Source: Saccharopolyspora oryzae
Lineage (GTDB): Bacteria > Actinomycetota > Actinomycetes > Mycobacteriales > Pseudonocardiaceae
Assembly (NCBI RefSeq): GCF_027853915.1
Contig: NZ_JAQGLA010000010.1
Location: 104,431 to 168,430, forward strand
Length of the DNA: 64,000 nucleotides
Direction: 5' to 3'
Positions 26,772 through 35,935 of the stretch are shown here, one piece after another. Every line of letters begins with the position of its first letter. Position 1 is the stretch's first letter. Under the pieces are notes generated by a model. It had not been told where the DNA came from. It worked only from the letters and a program-made list of their open reading frames with translations, and made no database searches. The position numbers were made by a program, and so were the translations under genes.

Positions 26772-28526
26772 TCAGGAGACCGGAGCCGCGGCGAGCGCCG
26801 ACTTGCTCTTCCGGCCCGACTGAAGCCGGTTCGACACGATCAGCACCACGAGGATGAGGACGACCTGCAAGGTCCCGTACGCGGCGGCGGTGCCGAACTG
26901 CGCGGAGTAGATGCGGTTGTAGATCTCGACGGACATCGGGGCGAGCCCGGCCGGGTAGATCACCACGGAGGCGACGTACTCGCCGACCCCGTCCACGAAT
27001 GCCAGCAAAGCCCCGGCGAGCACCCCTCGTGCGACCAGCGGGAGCGTCACCGTGCGCAGCACCCGGAGCGGGCCGGCGCCGAGGTTGCGGGCGGCTTCCT
27101 CCAGCTCGGGCGACATTTGGTCCAGCGAGGCGCCCGCCGAGCGGAAGACCAGCGGGACGTAGCGCACGAAGTAGGCCACCGGCAGGATCCACAGCGTGCC
27201 CACCAGGGTCAGTCCCAGGTTCGACGCCTGCGGCTCGTTGAACGCGGTGATCATGTTGACGCCGATGACCGTTCCCGGCAGCGCCCACGGGAGCATGATC
27301 ATGATGTCCAGCAGGGTCTTCCCCGCGCCGCGCCAACGCGCGACCACCCAGGCGGCGATCGAACCGATCAGCGCTGCCCCGATCGTGGCCAGCAGGCTCA
27401 TCTGGACGCTCACCGAGATCGGCAGCAGGCTCGTCGGCTCGGTGAAGATCGTGAGGTAGTTGTCCAGCGTGTACTCCTCCGGCACGATCTGCGTGGTCCA
27501 GGCCGTGTCGACCGACAGCGAGACGAGCACGATCACCAACACCGGTGCCAGCAGCACGACGCTGAGGACCGCGCTAGCGACGAGAGCGGCGACGCGCCCC
27601 GCTCCCCGAGCCGATGTTCGGTCCACCTGGGCGCCTTTGGACAGGCTGCGGTGCGTGCGCCGTCCCTGGTACCAGCGCATCGCGACGAGGAACGCGATCG
27701 AAACGACCGAGAGCGCGGTCGCCTGCGCGGCGGCGAGTTCCGCGTTGCCCGACGTGCGCGTCGAGACGATCTGCATCGTCAAGGTCTGCACGTTGTACAG
27801 CTGCGGCGCGGTGAAGGACGCCATCGAGATCATGAAGGTCAGCAGCGAGCCCGACACCAGAGCCGGGGTCAGCATCGGCAGGACCACGGTCCGCCACACC
27901 CGGAACCGGCCGGCCCCGAGGTTCGCCGCCGCCGACTCCAGCGACGGGTCCAACCCGGCCAGAGCTGCCGACACCGACAGGTAGAAGAACGGGAACATCG
28001 TCAGCGTGTGCACCAGCAGCACGCCGGACACGCCGGTGATCGCCGACGTCGCCGGGTCGATGCCGAACCAGGCGCTCAACGCCCGCGGCACGATGCCGGT
28101 CTCGCTGTAGAGCAGCGCGAAGGACACCGCACCGATCAGCGGCGGCAATGCCATGGGCAGCACGGCGAGGACTTCGAGGACGCGCCGACCGGGGAAGTCG
28201 AAGCGCACCAGCAGCACGGCCAGGACCGTGCCCACCGTCCCGCACGTGAGCACCGAAGCCAACGAGATGCCCACCGAGGTCAGCAGCGCCGCGCCCGAGG
28301 CCCCGGAGAAGAAGGTTCCGTAGTTCGCCGCGAACCCGGGTCCGCCGGTGCTGGTGAAAACGGTCTGCAGCATCGGGATGACGACGAACAGCAGGAGGAT
28401 GAACACGACCGGCGCGGCCAGGACGTAGATGAACCTGTCAGCGTCCCGGCGCGGCAGCCGCATCCGGCGCTGCTTCGGTGGCTCAGCGGTGCGAGCAGGC
28501 TGTTCCAGGAGCGTGGAGTTCGTCAT
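26772..28526 (-). CDS. ABC transporter permease, two fused PotB/FbpB-type domains
   Basis: A 584-residue membrane protein with two tandem permease domains of about 270 residues each. Both halves carry an EAA-type loop: LESAAANLGAGRFRVWRTVV in the first and LEEAARNLGAGPLRVLRTVT in the second. About a dozen hydrophobic spans are visible. Fused permeases of this kind serve ferric iron, 2-aminoethylphosphonate, thiamine or related importers. The ATG at 28526 overlaps the stop of the ATPase gene by four bases, which fixes the start. It assembles with the ATPase and the lipoprotein encoded upstream. Confidence 0.9.
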   Translation of the reverse strand: MTNSTLLEQPARTAEPPKQRRMRLPRRDADRFIYVLAAPVVFILLLFVVIPMLQTVFTSTGGPGFAANYGTFFSGASGAALLTSVGISLASVLTCGTVGTVLAVLLVRFDFPGRRVLEVLAVLPMALPPLIGAVSFALLYSETGIVPRALSAWFGIDPATSAITGVSGVLLVHTLTMFPFFYLSVSAALAGLDPSLESAAANLGAGRFRVWRTVVLPMLTPALVSGSLLTFMISMASFTAPQLYNVQTLTMQIVSTRTSGNAELAAAQATALSVVSIAFLVAMRWYQGRRTHRSLSKGAQVDRTSARGAGRVAALVASAVLSVVLLAPVLVIVLVSLSVDTAWTTQIVPEEYTLDNYLTIFTEPTSLLPISVSVQMSLLATIGAALIGSIAAWVVARWRGAGKTLLDIMIMLPWALPGTVIGVNMITAFNEPQASNLGLTLVGTLWILPVAYFVRYVPLVFRSAGASLDQMSPELEEAARNLGAGPLRVLRTVTLPLVARGVLAGALLAFVDGVGEYVASVVIYPAGLAPMSVEIYNRIYSAQFGTAAAYGTLQVVLILVVLIVSNRLQSGRKSKSALAAAPVS

Positions 28527-29587
28527 CGGGTCACCAACCAAGCGCGGTGCGGATCCGCGGTCAGGCCGACCTTCTCTCCGGTCTGGACGTGTGCTCGCAA
28601 GTCCTCCTGGGCGGAGGTCACGGTGATGGTCGTGCCCTCGACCTCGACGGTGAACGACGTGGACGCTCCGTTGAACTCCTCACCGCTCACGGTCCCGGCC
28701 AGTTCGCCGTCCGAGGGCTCGCAGAAGCGCAGCGACTCCGGGCGCAACGACACGGCGAGGTCCCCCTCGAGATCCGAGGCGCCTTGTCCGTTGCGCACGT
28801 CCAGCTCCCGGCCGCCGGGCAACCGGACCGTCACGTCCCCGCCGCTGCGGCCGGCGACCTCGACCGGCAGCACGTTGCTGCCACCGATGAAACGCGCGAC
28901 GAACGACGTGCTGGGGCGCTGGTAGATCTCGCGCGGCGTGCCGACCTGGTGCACGGATCCGCGGTCCAACACCGCGATCCGGTCGCTCATCGCCATCGCC
29001 TCGGCCTGGTCGTGCGTGACGTACACCGCTGTGATCCCCGCGCTGCGCTGGACTTCCCGGATCTGCGCCCGCGTCTCCTCACGCAGCTTGGCGTCCAAGT
29101 TGGACAGAGGCTCGTCGAGCAGCAACACCGAGGGCGAGATCACCACAGCGCGGGCCAGCGCGACACGCTGCTGCTGCCCGCCGGAGAGCTGATCGACCCG
29201 GCGGTCACCGTAACCGGCGAGGCCGACCTGCTTCAGCGCCCGCTCGACCTGCTCACTTCGTTCTGCCTTGCCGATCTTGCGCACCACGAGCCCGTAGGCG
29301 ACGTTCTGCGCGACCGTCAGGTGCGGGAACAGCGCGTAGTTCTGGAACACCATGCCGGTGTCGCGCTTGTGCGGCGGTGTTCGCGTCACGTCGCGATCAC
29401 CGAAGTGGATCCGCCCGGTCGTCGGTTCGACGAACCCGGCGATCATGCGCAGCAACGTCGACTTGCCGCACCCGGAGGGGCCCAACAGCGTGAAGAACTC
29501 GCCGCTGCCCAGGGTCAGGTCGACGCTGACCGCTGGTGTGTTGTTCGCATACGTCTTGCTGACCTGGTCCAGTCGGACGGGGATCAT
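28523..29587 (-). CDS. ABC transporter ATP-binding protein with TOBE domain
   Basis: A 354-residue PotA/FbpC-type ATPase. Walker A is GPSGCGKST near residue 38, the ABC signature is QLSGGQQQRVALARA, Walker B is VLLLDEPLSNLDA and the switch His is in YVTHDQAEAMAM. The C-terminal 100 residues form the TOBE region that often binds ligand or regulates transport. It powers import through the fused permease, with which it overlaps, and follows the binding-protein gene by 45 bases. Confidence 0.92.
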   Translation of the reverse strand: MIPVRLDQVSKTYANNTPAVSVDLTLGSGEFFTLLGPSGCGKSTLLRMIAGFVEPTTGRIHFGDRDVTRTPPHKRDTGMVFQNYALFPHLTVAQNVAYGLVVRKIGKAERSEQVERALKQVGLAGYGDRRVDQLSGGQQQRVALARAVVISPSVLLLDEPLSNLDAKLREETRAQIREVQRSAGITAVYVTHDQAEAMAMSDRIAVLDRGSVHQVGTPREIYQRPSTSFVARFIGGSNVLPVEVAGRSGGDVTVRLPGGRELDVRNGQGASDLEGDLAVSLRPESLRFCEPSDGELAGTVSGEEFNGASTSFTVEVEGTTITVTSAQEDLRAHVQTGEKVGLTADPHRAWLVTR

Positions 29588-29632
29588 GCGCGGACTCCAT
29601 CGTCGCGGTTGTCGGGGAAGGATTTCGGCGTC

Positions 29633-30667
29633 TCAGCCGTGACCCTTGATCTGCTCGCTCCAGCGGGTGATCCACTCGCGCTCGTGGCGGTTGACCTCCG
29701 GCCAGTCCACCGCCATCTCCTTCAGCCCGGTGGAGGCCAGCCACGCCGGCTGTTCGCGCAGCGGGACCGTGGGGATCTGGAAGGACTTCTCAGCGAGCTG
29801 ACGCTGCGTGGACTCCTGGAGCAGGAAGTTGATGAAGGCATCGGCGGCCGCCGCGTGCGGTGCGCCCTTGAGCTTCCCGACCCCGTCCAGCAGCATCGGC
29901 GCGCCCGATGCCGGCACGACCGGAACGAACGGCGCGCCCTTGCTCCGCTGCACGAGCACGTCCTGCAAGTTCCAGGCGCTCACCGACGCCTCCCGGCGCT
30001 GCACCCGCAGGTAGAGGTCGGAGGGGTTGGGCACGTATTCCTTGGTGTTGGCGTCCAACGCCCGCAGCCACGCGAAACCTGCCTCCGGGCTACCGTCGGC
30101 GGCCGCCTTCTGCGCGACCAGGGCGGAGAAGATGCTGCGCATGGTCCCCGAGGCGGCGACGTCCCGGATCAGGATCTGGTCGCGGAACCGCGGAGAGACC
30201 AGGTCGTCCCAATCCTTCGGCGCCTGGTCCGGCGAGAGCATCTCGCTGTTGTAGAACAGCACCTGGGCCATGCGCATCTCGCCCAGCCACAGGTCGTTCG
30301 CACCGTGGTACTCAGCGGGAACCCGCTGCGCCGCCTCGGCCGGTGCCGGTGCCAGCAGCCCGTCGGCCACTCCCTGCTCGAACTGCTGGGAAGTCCCGCC
30401 CCACCAGACGTCCGCACGCGGCTGGCCGGCTTCGGCCCGGACCCGCTCCACGACCTCCTGGGCTCCGATGGTCAGCATCTGCACTTTCCCGCGGTACTGC
30501 GGATTCGCCTGCTCGAACTGCTCGACGACGCCGCGAGCGATCACCTGCGGGCGGGAGGTGTAGATGATCAAAGTGTCCTGAGTCGACGCGGGGCTCAGCC
30601 CGCACCCGCTCACCAGCAGCACGAACGCCAGGGGGATCAGCAGGATCCGCAACGCCCGACAAGGCAT
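29633..30667 (-). CDS. Substrate-binding lipoprotein of ABC importer (family 1)
   Basis: A 344-residue lipoprotein. The start at 30667 gives a short N-region (MPCRALR), a hydrophobic core ILLIPLAFVLLV and the lipobox VSGC, so the mature protein begins with the lipidated Cys. The body (TLIIYTSRPQVIARGVVEQF, then ADVWWGGTSQQFEQGV) resembles periplasmic binding proteins for Fe(III) and 2-aminoethylphosphonate. No set of Tyr ligands typical of iron binders is evident to me, so the substrate stays open. First gene of the operon, directly downstream of the twin palindromes. Confidence 0.88.
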   Translation of the reverse strand: MPCRALRILLIPLAFVLLVSGCGLSPASTQDTLIIYTSRPQVIARGVVEQFEQANPQYRGKVQMLTIGAQEVVERVRAEAGQPRADVWWGGTSQQFEQGVADGLLAPAPAEAAQRVPAEYHGANDLWLGEMRMAQVLFYNSEMLSPDQAPKDWDDLVSPRFRDQILIRDVAASGTMRSIFSALVAQKAAADGSPEAGFAWLRALDANTKEYVPNPSDLYLRVQRREASVSAWNLQDVLVQRSKGAPFVPVVPASGAPMLLDGVGKLKGAPHAAAADAFINFLLQESTQRQLAEKSFQIPTVPLREQPAWLASTGLKEMAVDWPEVNRHEREWITRWSEQIKGHG

Positions 30668-30693
30668 ACCACTGCTCCTTCGCAGAAGATTGG

Positions 30694-30736
30694 TAGATCG
30701 ATCTATCAACCGCTTCACGTGCGGTAGATCGATCTA
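30694..30736 (-). promoter_or_regulatory. Twin 12-bp palindromes, probable LacI-family operators
   Basis: TAGATCGATCTA occurs at 30694-30705 and again at 30725-30736. Each is a perfect palindrome with the central CG common in LacI-family operators. Centre-to-centre spacing is 31 bp, about three helical turns, placing both on one DNA face. They lie between the LacI gene and the ABC operon, 27 bases from the binding-protein start. Confidence 0.75.
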
Positions 30737-30781
30737 TCGCATGAGGTTGCGGGCAAGTAGACACGGGCAGTCGCGCCCATG

Positions 30782-31789
30782 TCAACCTTCGCTACCGCAC
30801 CCGCAAGAACGGCGGATCACCAGTTCGGGCTCCGCTAGCTCAACATCAGGTGCCGCCTTCGGCCCCGCCATCCGGGAGAGGAGCATTTCGGCCGCACGTT
30901 CCCCGAGCCGACCGGGGTGGACCGCGACGCTCGTCAGCGGCGGCTCCCACAGCGCCGCATCAGCGATGCCGTCGTAGCCGATCACCCGCACGTCGGTGCG
31001 ACCCTTGTCGTGCATCGCCCGGAACAATCCCAACGCCACGCTGTCGCTGTGACAGAGGACGGCGTCGGGCAGCTCGCCGCGGTCGAGCAGGTCACGACCG
31101 AGCTCCAGGCCGCCCGCTCCGCTGACCCGCCCAGGCAGGTCGATGACGTCGTCGGGGTCCAGCCCGGCCTCCTCCACCGCCTGCCGAAGCCCGGTCAACC
31201 GGTCCCGGCGGGACAGCATCTGCGGAAATCCGCCGACGTAAGCGAACTTTCGGGCGCCGTGCCGCACCAGGTGCTCCCCCGCGAGCCGCCCACCGAGCAC
31301 GTCGTCGGCGCCAACGTAGGTGAGCCGGGCGTCACCGAGGTACCGCGTCAGCAGCACGTGGCCGATCCCCCAAGCGGTCAATCGATCCACCAGCGCCTGG
31401 TCCGACCCCGTGGCGGGGACCAGAGCCAGCCCGGCGACCTGGTGCTCGTGGAATCCGGTGAGCACCGCGTCCTGCTGTTCCACGTCGTCGCTGGTACTGG
31501 CCAGCAACGGGACGTACCCCGCCCGCAGGAGACCGGCCTCCAACCCCTTGAACAACTCGGAGAAGAACGGGTTGCCGATGTTGGTGATCACGACTCCGAC
31601 GAACTGCCCGCGCTGGGTTCGCAGGGAAGCAGCGACCCGGTCGTAGACGTACCCCAGGTCGGACATCGCCTTCTCAACGCGCTCACGTGTTGCGTCGGAA
31701 ACCCGCCCGGTCCCCCGCAACACCAGCGAAGCCGTCGCACGCGACACACCCGCCTTCTCGGCCACATCACGCAAAGTCACCCGTGCCAC
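30782..31789 (-). CDS. LacI family transcriptional regulator
   Basis: A 335-residue regulator. The N-terminal helix-turn-helix is VTLRDVAEKAGVSRATASLV, followed by the hinge region with GYVYDRVAASLR. The periplasmic-binding-protein-like effector domain runs to about residue 325 (VGVVITNIGNPFFSELFKGL is its first strand-helix unit). The C-terminus ends in a CGCG cysteine pair. It sits directly upstream of the ABC importer operon on the same strand, with twin palindromes between, so it is likely the local repressor responding to the imported compound. Confidence 0.93.
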   Translation of the reverse strand: MARVTLRDVAEKAGVSRATASLVLRGTGRVSDATRERVEKAMSDLGYVYDRVAASLRTQRGQFVGVVITNIGNPFFSELFKGLEAGLLRAGYVPLLASTSDDVEQQDAVLTGFHEHQVAGLALVPATGSDQALVDRLTAWGIGHVLLTRYLGDARLTYVGADDVLGGRLAGEHLVRHGARKFAYVGGFPQMLSRRDRLTGLRQAVEEAGLDPDDVIDLPGRVSGAGGLELGRDLLDRGELPDAVLCHSDSVALGLFRAMHDKGRTDVRVIGYDGIADAALWEPPLTSVAVHPGRLGERAAEMLLSRMAGPKAAPDVELAEPELVIRRSCGCGSEG

Positions 31790-32157
31790 CAGACCAACCT
31801 ACCCCGCCACGGGCTACCCCGGCCTTCGGCAACAGATGATCGTGCCAAGCTCGGGCCGCGACAGGTGCTATCACAGCAGCAACCGAGGATCGTCGAAGCG
31901 GACCTCGATGGCTTCGACCACCGATCGGTCAGCAATTTTCGCCAGCGAATTGGCCACCGCGGACAATTTTACAAATTCCGGGGGAGAGAATCTCCGGACA
32001 CGTCAGCAGAGCCTCGTTTATTCGAATTGTGCTTGTTATCGCATAAGAACCGGTTTCGGTCATCCGCTCGCTGGACCCGGTGTTGCCATTTTCGCTTGCG
32101 GATAGAGGCGTGCAGCGTTCACGCGTTGTTCAGGTCCCTGCGCGTCAATTCCTTCTC
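31790..32157. other. Intergenic promoter region
   Basis: About 370 bases between the LacI gene start and the phosphatase gene. It includes the most AT-rich tract of the area (about 31925-32050). A short dyad GGAGA/TCTCC lies near 31984-31998. No operator matching the twin palindromes was seen here. Confidence 0.4.
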
Positions 32158-33663
32158 GTGAGTGACGATTCCATCGCGAATGAAGATCAGTTCGGTCTTT
32201 CGAGGCGCAGGTTCCTCGGGGTGGCCGCCGGTACCGCCGCGGCAGGTGCGTTGGCGGGACCTGTTCTGTGGCAGCAGCCGGCCAGGGCCGGTGCGGCCGT
32301 TCCGGAACAGCTGCACTTGCAGTTCGGTTCGGATGCCTCGACCCAGATGACGGTGTCGTGGGCCACCTCGACCGCGGTGGCCAATCCGATGCTCAGGCTG
32401 GGGACGCCGGCCGGGGGCTACGGTTCCACCGTGCCGGCGATCACCCGCACGTACCTCGACCACGCCACCGGCATCGAGGTCTTCACCCACCACGTCCCGC
32501 TGGACAAGCTCCACCCGGCAACCGAATACGTCTACGAGGTCCTGCACGACGGTGCCGAGCCGGTCACCGGGACCTTCGAGACCGGGCCTCGGGGGCGTGC
32601 TCCCTTCCGGTTCACCAGCTTCGGCGACCAGGGAACCGGCGACACGACCTACACCGTCTCCGGACCGTTCGGTGCCTACGTCGTCGACCAGGTGGAGGCC
32701 AAGAAGCCGCTCCTGCACCTGCTCAACGGCGACCTCGCCTACGGCAACCTCCAGCACAACCCCGCGGCGGCGTGGAACGCCTTCTTCAACAACAACATGC
32801 GCTCCGCCCGCAACCGCCCGTGGATGCCGGCGGCCGGCAACCACGAGAACGAACTCGGCAACGGACCGCAGGGCTTCGCCTCCTACCTCACCAGGTTCTG
32901 GTTGCCGGACAACGGGATTCCCGAGTTCTCCGGGAACTGGTACGCCTTCACCGCCGGTTCGGTGCGCTTCGTCGTGCTGCAGAACGACGACGTCTGCTTC
33001 CAGGACGCCGGGAACTTCTACATCCGCGGGTACAGCGCCGGAGCGCAGCAGCGGTGGCTGGAAGCGACCCTGGCCCAGGCACGCGCCGACCGCGGCATCG
33101 ACTGGATCGTGGTGTGCATGCACCAGCTGCTGCTTTCGTCGTCGACCGGGAACGGCAGCGACCTCGGTATCCGCGAGGAGTTCGGGCCGCTGTTCGACCG
33201 CTACGGCGTGGACCTCGTGCTCGCGGGGCACGACCACGACTACGAACGCACCCACCCCGTCAGGGGCGTGGACGCGGATAGTCCCACGCTGCGCCCCAGC
33301 GTGGTGGCCACCGGCACCGACGTCGTGGACACCAGCAAGGGAACCGTGCACATGGTGCTCGGCGGCGGCGGAACGGACATCCCCACCAACACCTACGGCG
33401 GCGGCGTGGACGGTGCGCCACCTGTCGCGAAGGTGATCACCGGGCGCACGGCGACGTCGGTCCAGCCCGAGGTCGCGACCTGGTCCGCGGTGCGGGATCC
33501 GAGCTGGCCGTTCGGCTTCGCCCTGATCGACGTCGACCCCGGTTCCGAACCCGGCGGTACGACCGCCCTGCACGTCACCTACTTCCACACCTCGCCCGGC
33601 TCCGGCTCGCAGCCGCAGCCCTTCGAGTCGTTCACCCTGACCCGGCCGCGCAACGACGGCTGA
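32158..33663 (+). CDS. Secreted purple acid phosphatase-like metallophosphoesterase (Tat)
   Basis: A 501-residue exported phosphatase. The N-terminus has the twin-arginine signal SRRRFLGVAAGTAAAGALAG. A purple-acid-phosphatase fibronectin-like domain follows (TQMTVSWATS...), then the dinuclear-metal site: FTSFGDQG, LLNGDLAYGN, AAGNHENE, VVCMHQ and AGHDHDYER in the canonical order. The GTG at 32158 is preferred because it places the twin-Arg near residue 17; an upstream GTG at 32110 is possible. It likely releases phosphate from organic esters outside the cell. It is followed after 14 bases by another secreted phosphoesterase. Confidence 0.88.
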   Translation: MSDDSIANEDQFGLSRRRFLGVAAGTAAAGALAGPVLWQQPARAGAAVPEQLHLQFGSDASTQMTVSWATSTAVANPMLRLGTPAGGYGSTVPAITRTYLDHATGIEVFTHHVPLDKLHPATEYVYEVLHDGAEPVTGTFETGPRGRAPFRFTSFGDQGTGDTTYTVSGPFGAYVVDQVEAKKPLLHLLNGDLAYGNLQHNPAAAWNAFFNNNMRSARNRPWMPAAGNHENELGNGPQGFASYLTRFWLPDNGIPEFSGNWYAFTAGSVRFVVLQNDDVCFQDAGNFYIRGYSAGAQQRWLEATLAQARADRGIDWIVVCMHQLLLSSSTGNGSDLGIREEFGPLFDRYGVDLVLAGHDHDYERTHPVRGVDADSPTLRPSVVATGTDVVDTSKGTVHMVLGGGGTDIPTNTYGGGVDGAPPVAKVITGRTATSVQPEVATWSAVRDPSWPFGFALIDVDPGSEPGGTTALHVTYFHTSPGSGSQPQPFESFTLTRPRNDG

Positions 33664-33677
33664 GCCGATTCCCGGAG

Positions 33678-34787
33678 ATGCCCGCCGTGATCCACAAACA
33701 TCCCTTGCTGCTGTCGTTGTTCGGCTGCCTCGCCGCAGTCGGGGCCGTGCTCGCCGGCACGAACTTCACCACCCCGACCCCGGCCAGCGGGTCCGGAAAA
33801 CCCCAGGTGAACCACGTGTTCGTGATCAACCTGGAGAACAAGGGCTTCGACGAAACGTGGGGCCCTGCCTCGAAAGCGCCCTACCTGAGCCAGACGCTGC
33901 GCGCGCAGGGCGTCCTGCTCTCGCAGTACCACGCGACGGGGCACTTCAGCCTCGACAACTACATCTCGCAGATCTCCGGGCAGGGGCCGAACTCCGAAAC
34001 CCAGTCCGACTGCCAGGTCTTCACGCCGTTCGTCCAGACCGGGAGCGCCGAGCCCGGGCAGGCCGTGGGACGCGGGTGCCTGTACCCGGAGTCCGTGCCG
34101 ACCCTGCCGGGTCAGCTCACGGCGGCGGGGAAGACGTGGAAGGGCTACATGGAGGACATGGGTACCCCGTGTCGCCACCCCGAGCTCAACGCACCCGACG
34201 ACACGCAGCGCGCCGAGGTCGGCGACCAGTACGCGGCGCGGCACAACCCGTTCGTCTACTTCGCATCGATCATCAACTCGCCGGCCTGCGGAGAGCGGGT
34301 GGTCGACCTGAACGCGCTGCCCGCGGACCTGGCTCGGGCGGACACGACACCGAACCTCACCTACATCACACCGAACCTCTGCGATGACGGGCACGATGCA
34401 CCGTGCGTGGACGGCCAGCCGGGCGGCCTGGTCTCGGCCGACGCGTGGCTGCGGAAGTGGGTTCCGGTCATCACCGAATCCCCGGCCTTCAAGCAGGACG
34501 GCATGCTGATCATCACCTTCGACGAGTCCGAAGGCGGGGACGCCGCGGCGTGCTGCGGCGAGGGCCCGGGACCGAACGCCCCGCTGCCCGGCCTGACGGG
34601 GATGGGCGGCGGCCGGACGGGCACGCTGGTGCTGTCGCCGCACACCCGTCCGAACACCTCGACCGACACGCCTTACAACCACTACTCCCTGCTGGCCAGC
34701 ATCGAGGACGTGTTCGGCCTACCCCACATCGGGTACGCCGCCACCCCGGGGCTGTCCCGCTTCGGCAACGACGTTCTCAACGGGTGA
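33678..34787 (+). CDS. Secreted phosphoesterase (acid phosphatase / phospholipase C family)
   Basis: A 369-residue protein with an N-terminal hydrophobic segment LLLSLFGCLAAVGAVLAG acting as signal peptide or anchor. The catalytic domain opens with HVFVINLENKGFDETWG, matching the phosphoesterase (phospholipase C / AcpA) family E-N signature for metal and nucleophile. Later motifs include ATGHFSLDNYISQISGQ, TPNLCDDGHDAPC and MLIITFDESEGGD, whose Asp-Glu bind metal. Cysteines are paired through the body, in keeping with an exported protein. It lies 14 bases after the purple acid phosphatase, so the two form a phosphate-scavenging unit. Confidence 0.88.
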   Translation: MPAVIHKHPLLLSLFGCLAAVGAVLAGTNFTTPTPASGSGKPQVNHVFVINLENKGFDETWGPASKAPYLSQTLRAQGVLLSQYHATGHFSLDNYISQISGQGPNSETQSDCQVFTPFVQTGSAEPGQAVGRGCLYPESVPTLPGQLTAAGKTWKGYMEDMGTPCRHPELNAPDDTQRAEVGDQYAARHNPFVYFASIINSPACGERVVDLNALPADLARADTTPNLTYITPNLCDDGHDAPCVDGQPGGLVSADAWLRKWVPVITESPAFKQDGMLIITFDESEGGDAAACCGEGPGPNAPLPGLTGMGGGRTGTLVLSPHTRPNTSTDTPYNHYSLLASIEDVFGLPHIGYAATPGLSRFGNDVLNG

Positions 34788-34933
34788 GGCCGGGACCGGA
34801 TCTCGACGATCAGCCCGTCGTCGGAGCGATCTGGTTCACCGGCTCGTAAAGACCGGGGGCGGTGTCCGGCGCGGGTTTCCTCGCGGTCTCCTTCGCCAGC
34901 CCCACCCCGATGGGAGAGCAGAATCCCCGTGTC

Positions 34934-34965
34934 GCCGGGCGCCGCTTGCGAGAGCAGCACCCGGC
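34934..34965. terminator. Possible bidirectional terminator between convergent genes
   Basis: GCCGGG (34934-34939) can pair with CCCGGC (34960-34965), with further pairing inside the loop. It lies between the converging phosphoesterase and ankyrin genes. The stem is imperfect and has no T-run. Confidence 0.35.
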
Positions 34966-34981
34966 GCCGCGTTGGAGCCCG

Positions 34982-35935
34982 TCAGGTCCACTGCCAGTAG
35001 TCGCGTTCGGGCAGCCGCAGCCAGCGGTCGGGCTTGCCGTTGATCGCGCGGCTGTCGGTCAGCCGCAGACCTGCATAGGCGCAGCAGTAGGCGACGGCGT
35101 TGCGCTGGTAGAGGTAGGCGGCGAGGACTTGTTCGGCGGGATCATCGGCGTAGGGGTCACCACCTGGGGACAGATCCCACCCCTCGATGACACCATCGCG
35201 GGCGATGCTCCCCTGCCCGCCGCTCTTGGGGTTGGCATAAAAGCCGTAGCAGATGGTGCCCGTGGACAGTCGGCGTGTCACGCCTGGCATTTGCGGCGCG
35301 TAGCCCCACAGCTGGCTGATGACGCAGCCACCGGGCACATCGGTGGCCCCGATGAGGGCGATGTCCTGCTCGAAGTCGAACGGGTCGGGTTCGAAGCCCT
35401 CGACGGGCACGGCCTCCAGCCGCCGCGCCGCTTCGGCGGAGCTGATTCCTGCGACGCAAGCCAGGCCGAGTCCCTCGGTGACCTCCAGGTTGCCGAGGGC
35501 CGCGGTCAATCGCCGCCCTTCCACCACTGCGGCGACTTCTTCTCGGGACAGCTCGAGTTCCCCGGGTTCGAGGTCGAACAGGTCGGGATTCGGCCCGGCC
35601 AGGCTGAGGCGGGCGGGTGACCAGCCCGCGATCGTCGGCCGCCTCGGATCGGCGCCGGCGGCGACCAAGGCGCGGGCGTTGTCCGGGCGGTTGGCGTAGA
35701 CGGCGCGCCAGAGCGCCGTGCGGCCCTCGCATTCCGCGTCGAGGTCATCGACGCGACGCGCCAACTCCGCGACCACTTCCGGCGAACCGCGCTCTGCCGC
35801 TTCGTGCAAGGGCCGACTTGTCTGCACCGGGGCGTTCGGATCGGCGCCCGCGTCGAGCCGCGCCCGGATTTGGCCGTAATCCGTCCAAGCCCAGAAGCTC
35901 AGCCCAGCCCATCCGGATCTATCGGCAGTAACCAT
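34982..35935 (-). CDS. Ankyrin-repeat protein with unrecognised C-terminal domain
   Basis: A 317-residue soluble protein. Residues about 20-110 hold ankyrin-type repeats: ARLDAGADPNAPVQTSRPLH, then GRTALWRAVYANRPDNARAL with VAAGADPRRPT. Residues about 165-310 form a compact domain with DIALIGATDVPGGCVISQLW, then GTICYGFYANPKSGGQGSIA and a Trp-rich end. Actinomycete proteins with this block are often annotated as DUF6461, an assignment I make from memory. A near-perfect AAGGAGG precedes the ATG at 35935, which fixes the start. It may be a protein-interaction module; the partner is unknown. Confidence 0.8.
   Translation of the reverse strand: MVTADRSGWAGLSFWAWTDYGQIRARLDAGADPNAPVQTSRPLHEAAERGSPEVVAELARRVDDLDAECEGRTALWRAVYANRPDNARALVAAGADPRRPTIAGWSPARLSLAGPNPDLFDLEPGELELSREEVAAVVEGRRLTAALGNLEVTEGLGLACVAGISSAEAARRLEAVPVEGFEPDPFDFEQDIALIGATDVPGGCVISQLWGYAPQMPGVTRRLSTGTICYGFYANPKSGGQGSIARDGVIEGWDLSPGGDPYADDPAEQVLAAYLYQRNAVAYCCAYAGLRLTDSRAINGKPDRWLRLPERDYWQWT

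Noticed and set aside
26766..30727. Two long plus-strand frames over the ABC operon
   Set aside because: They lie antisense to the permease, ATPase and binding protein and show shadow composition.
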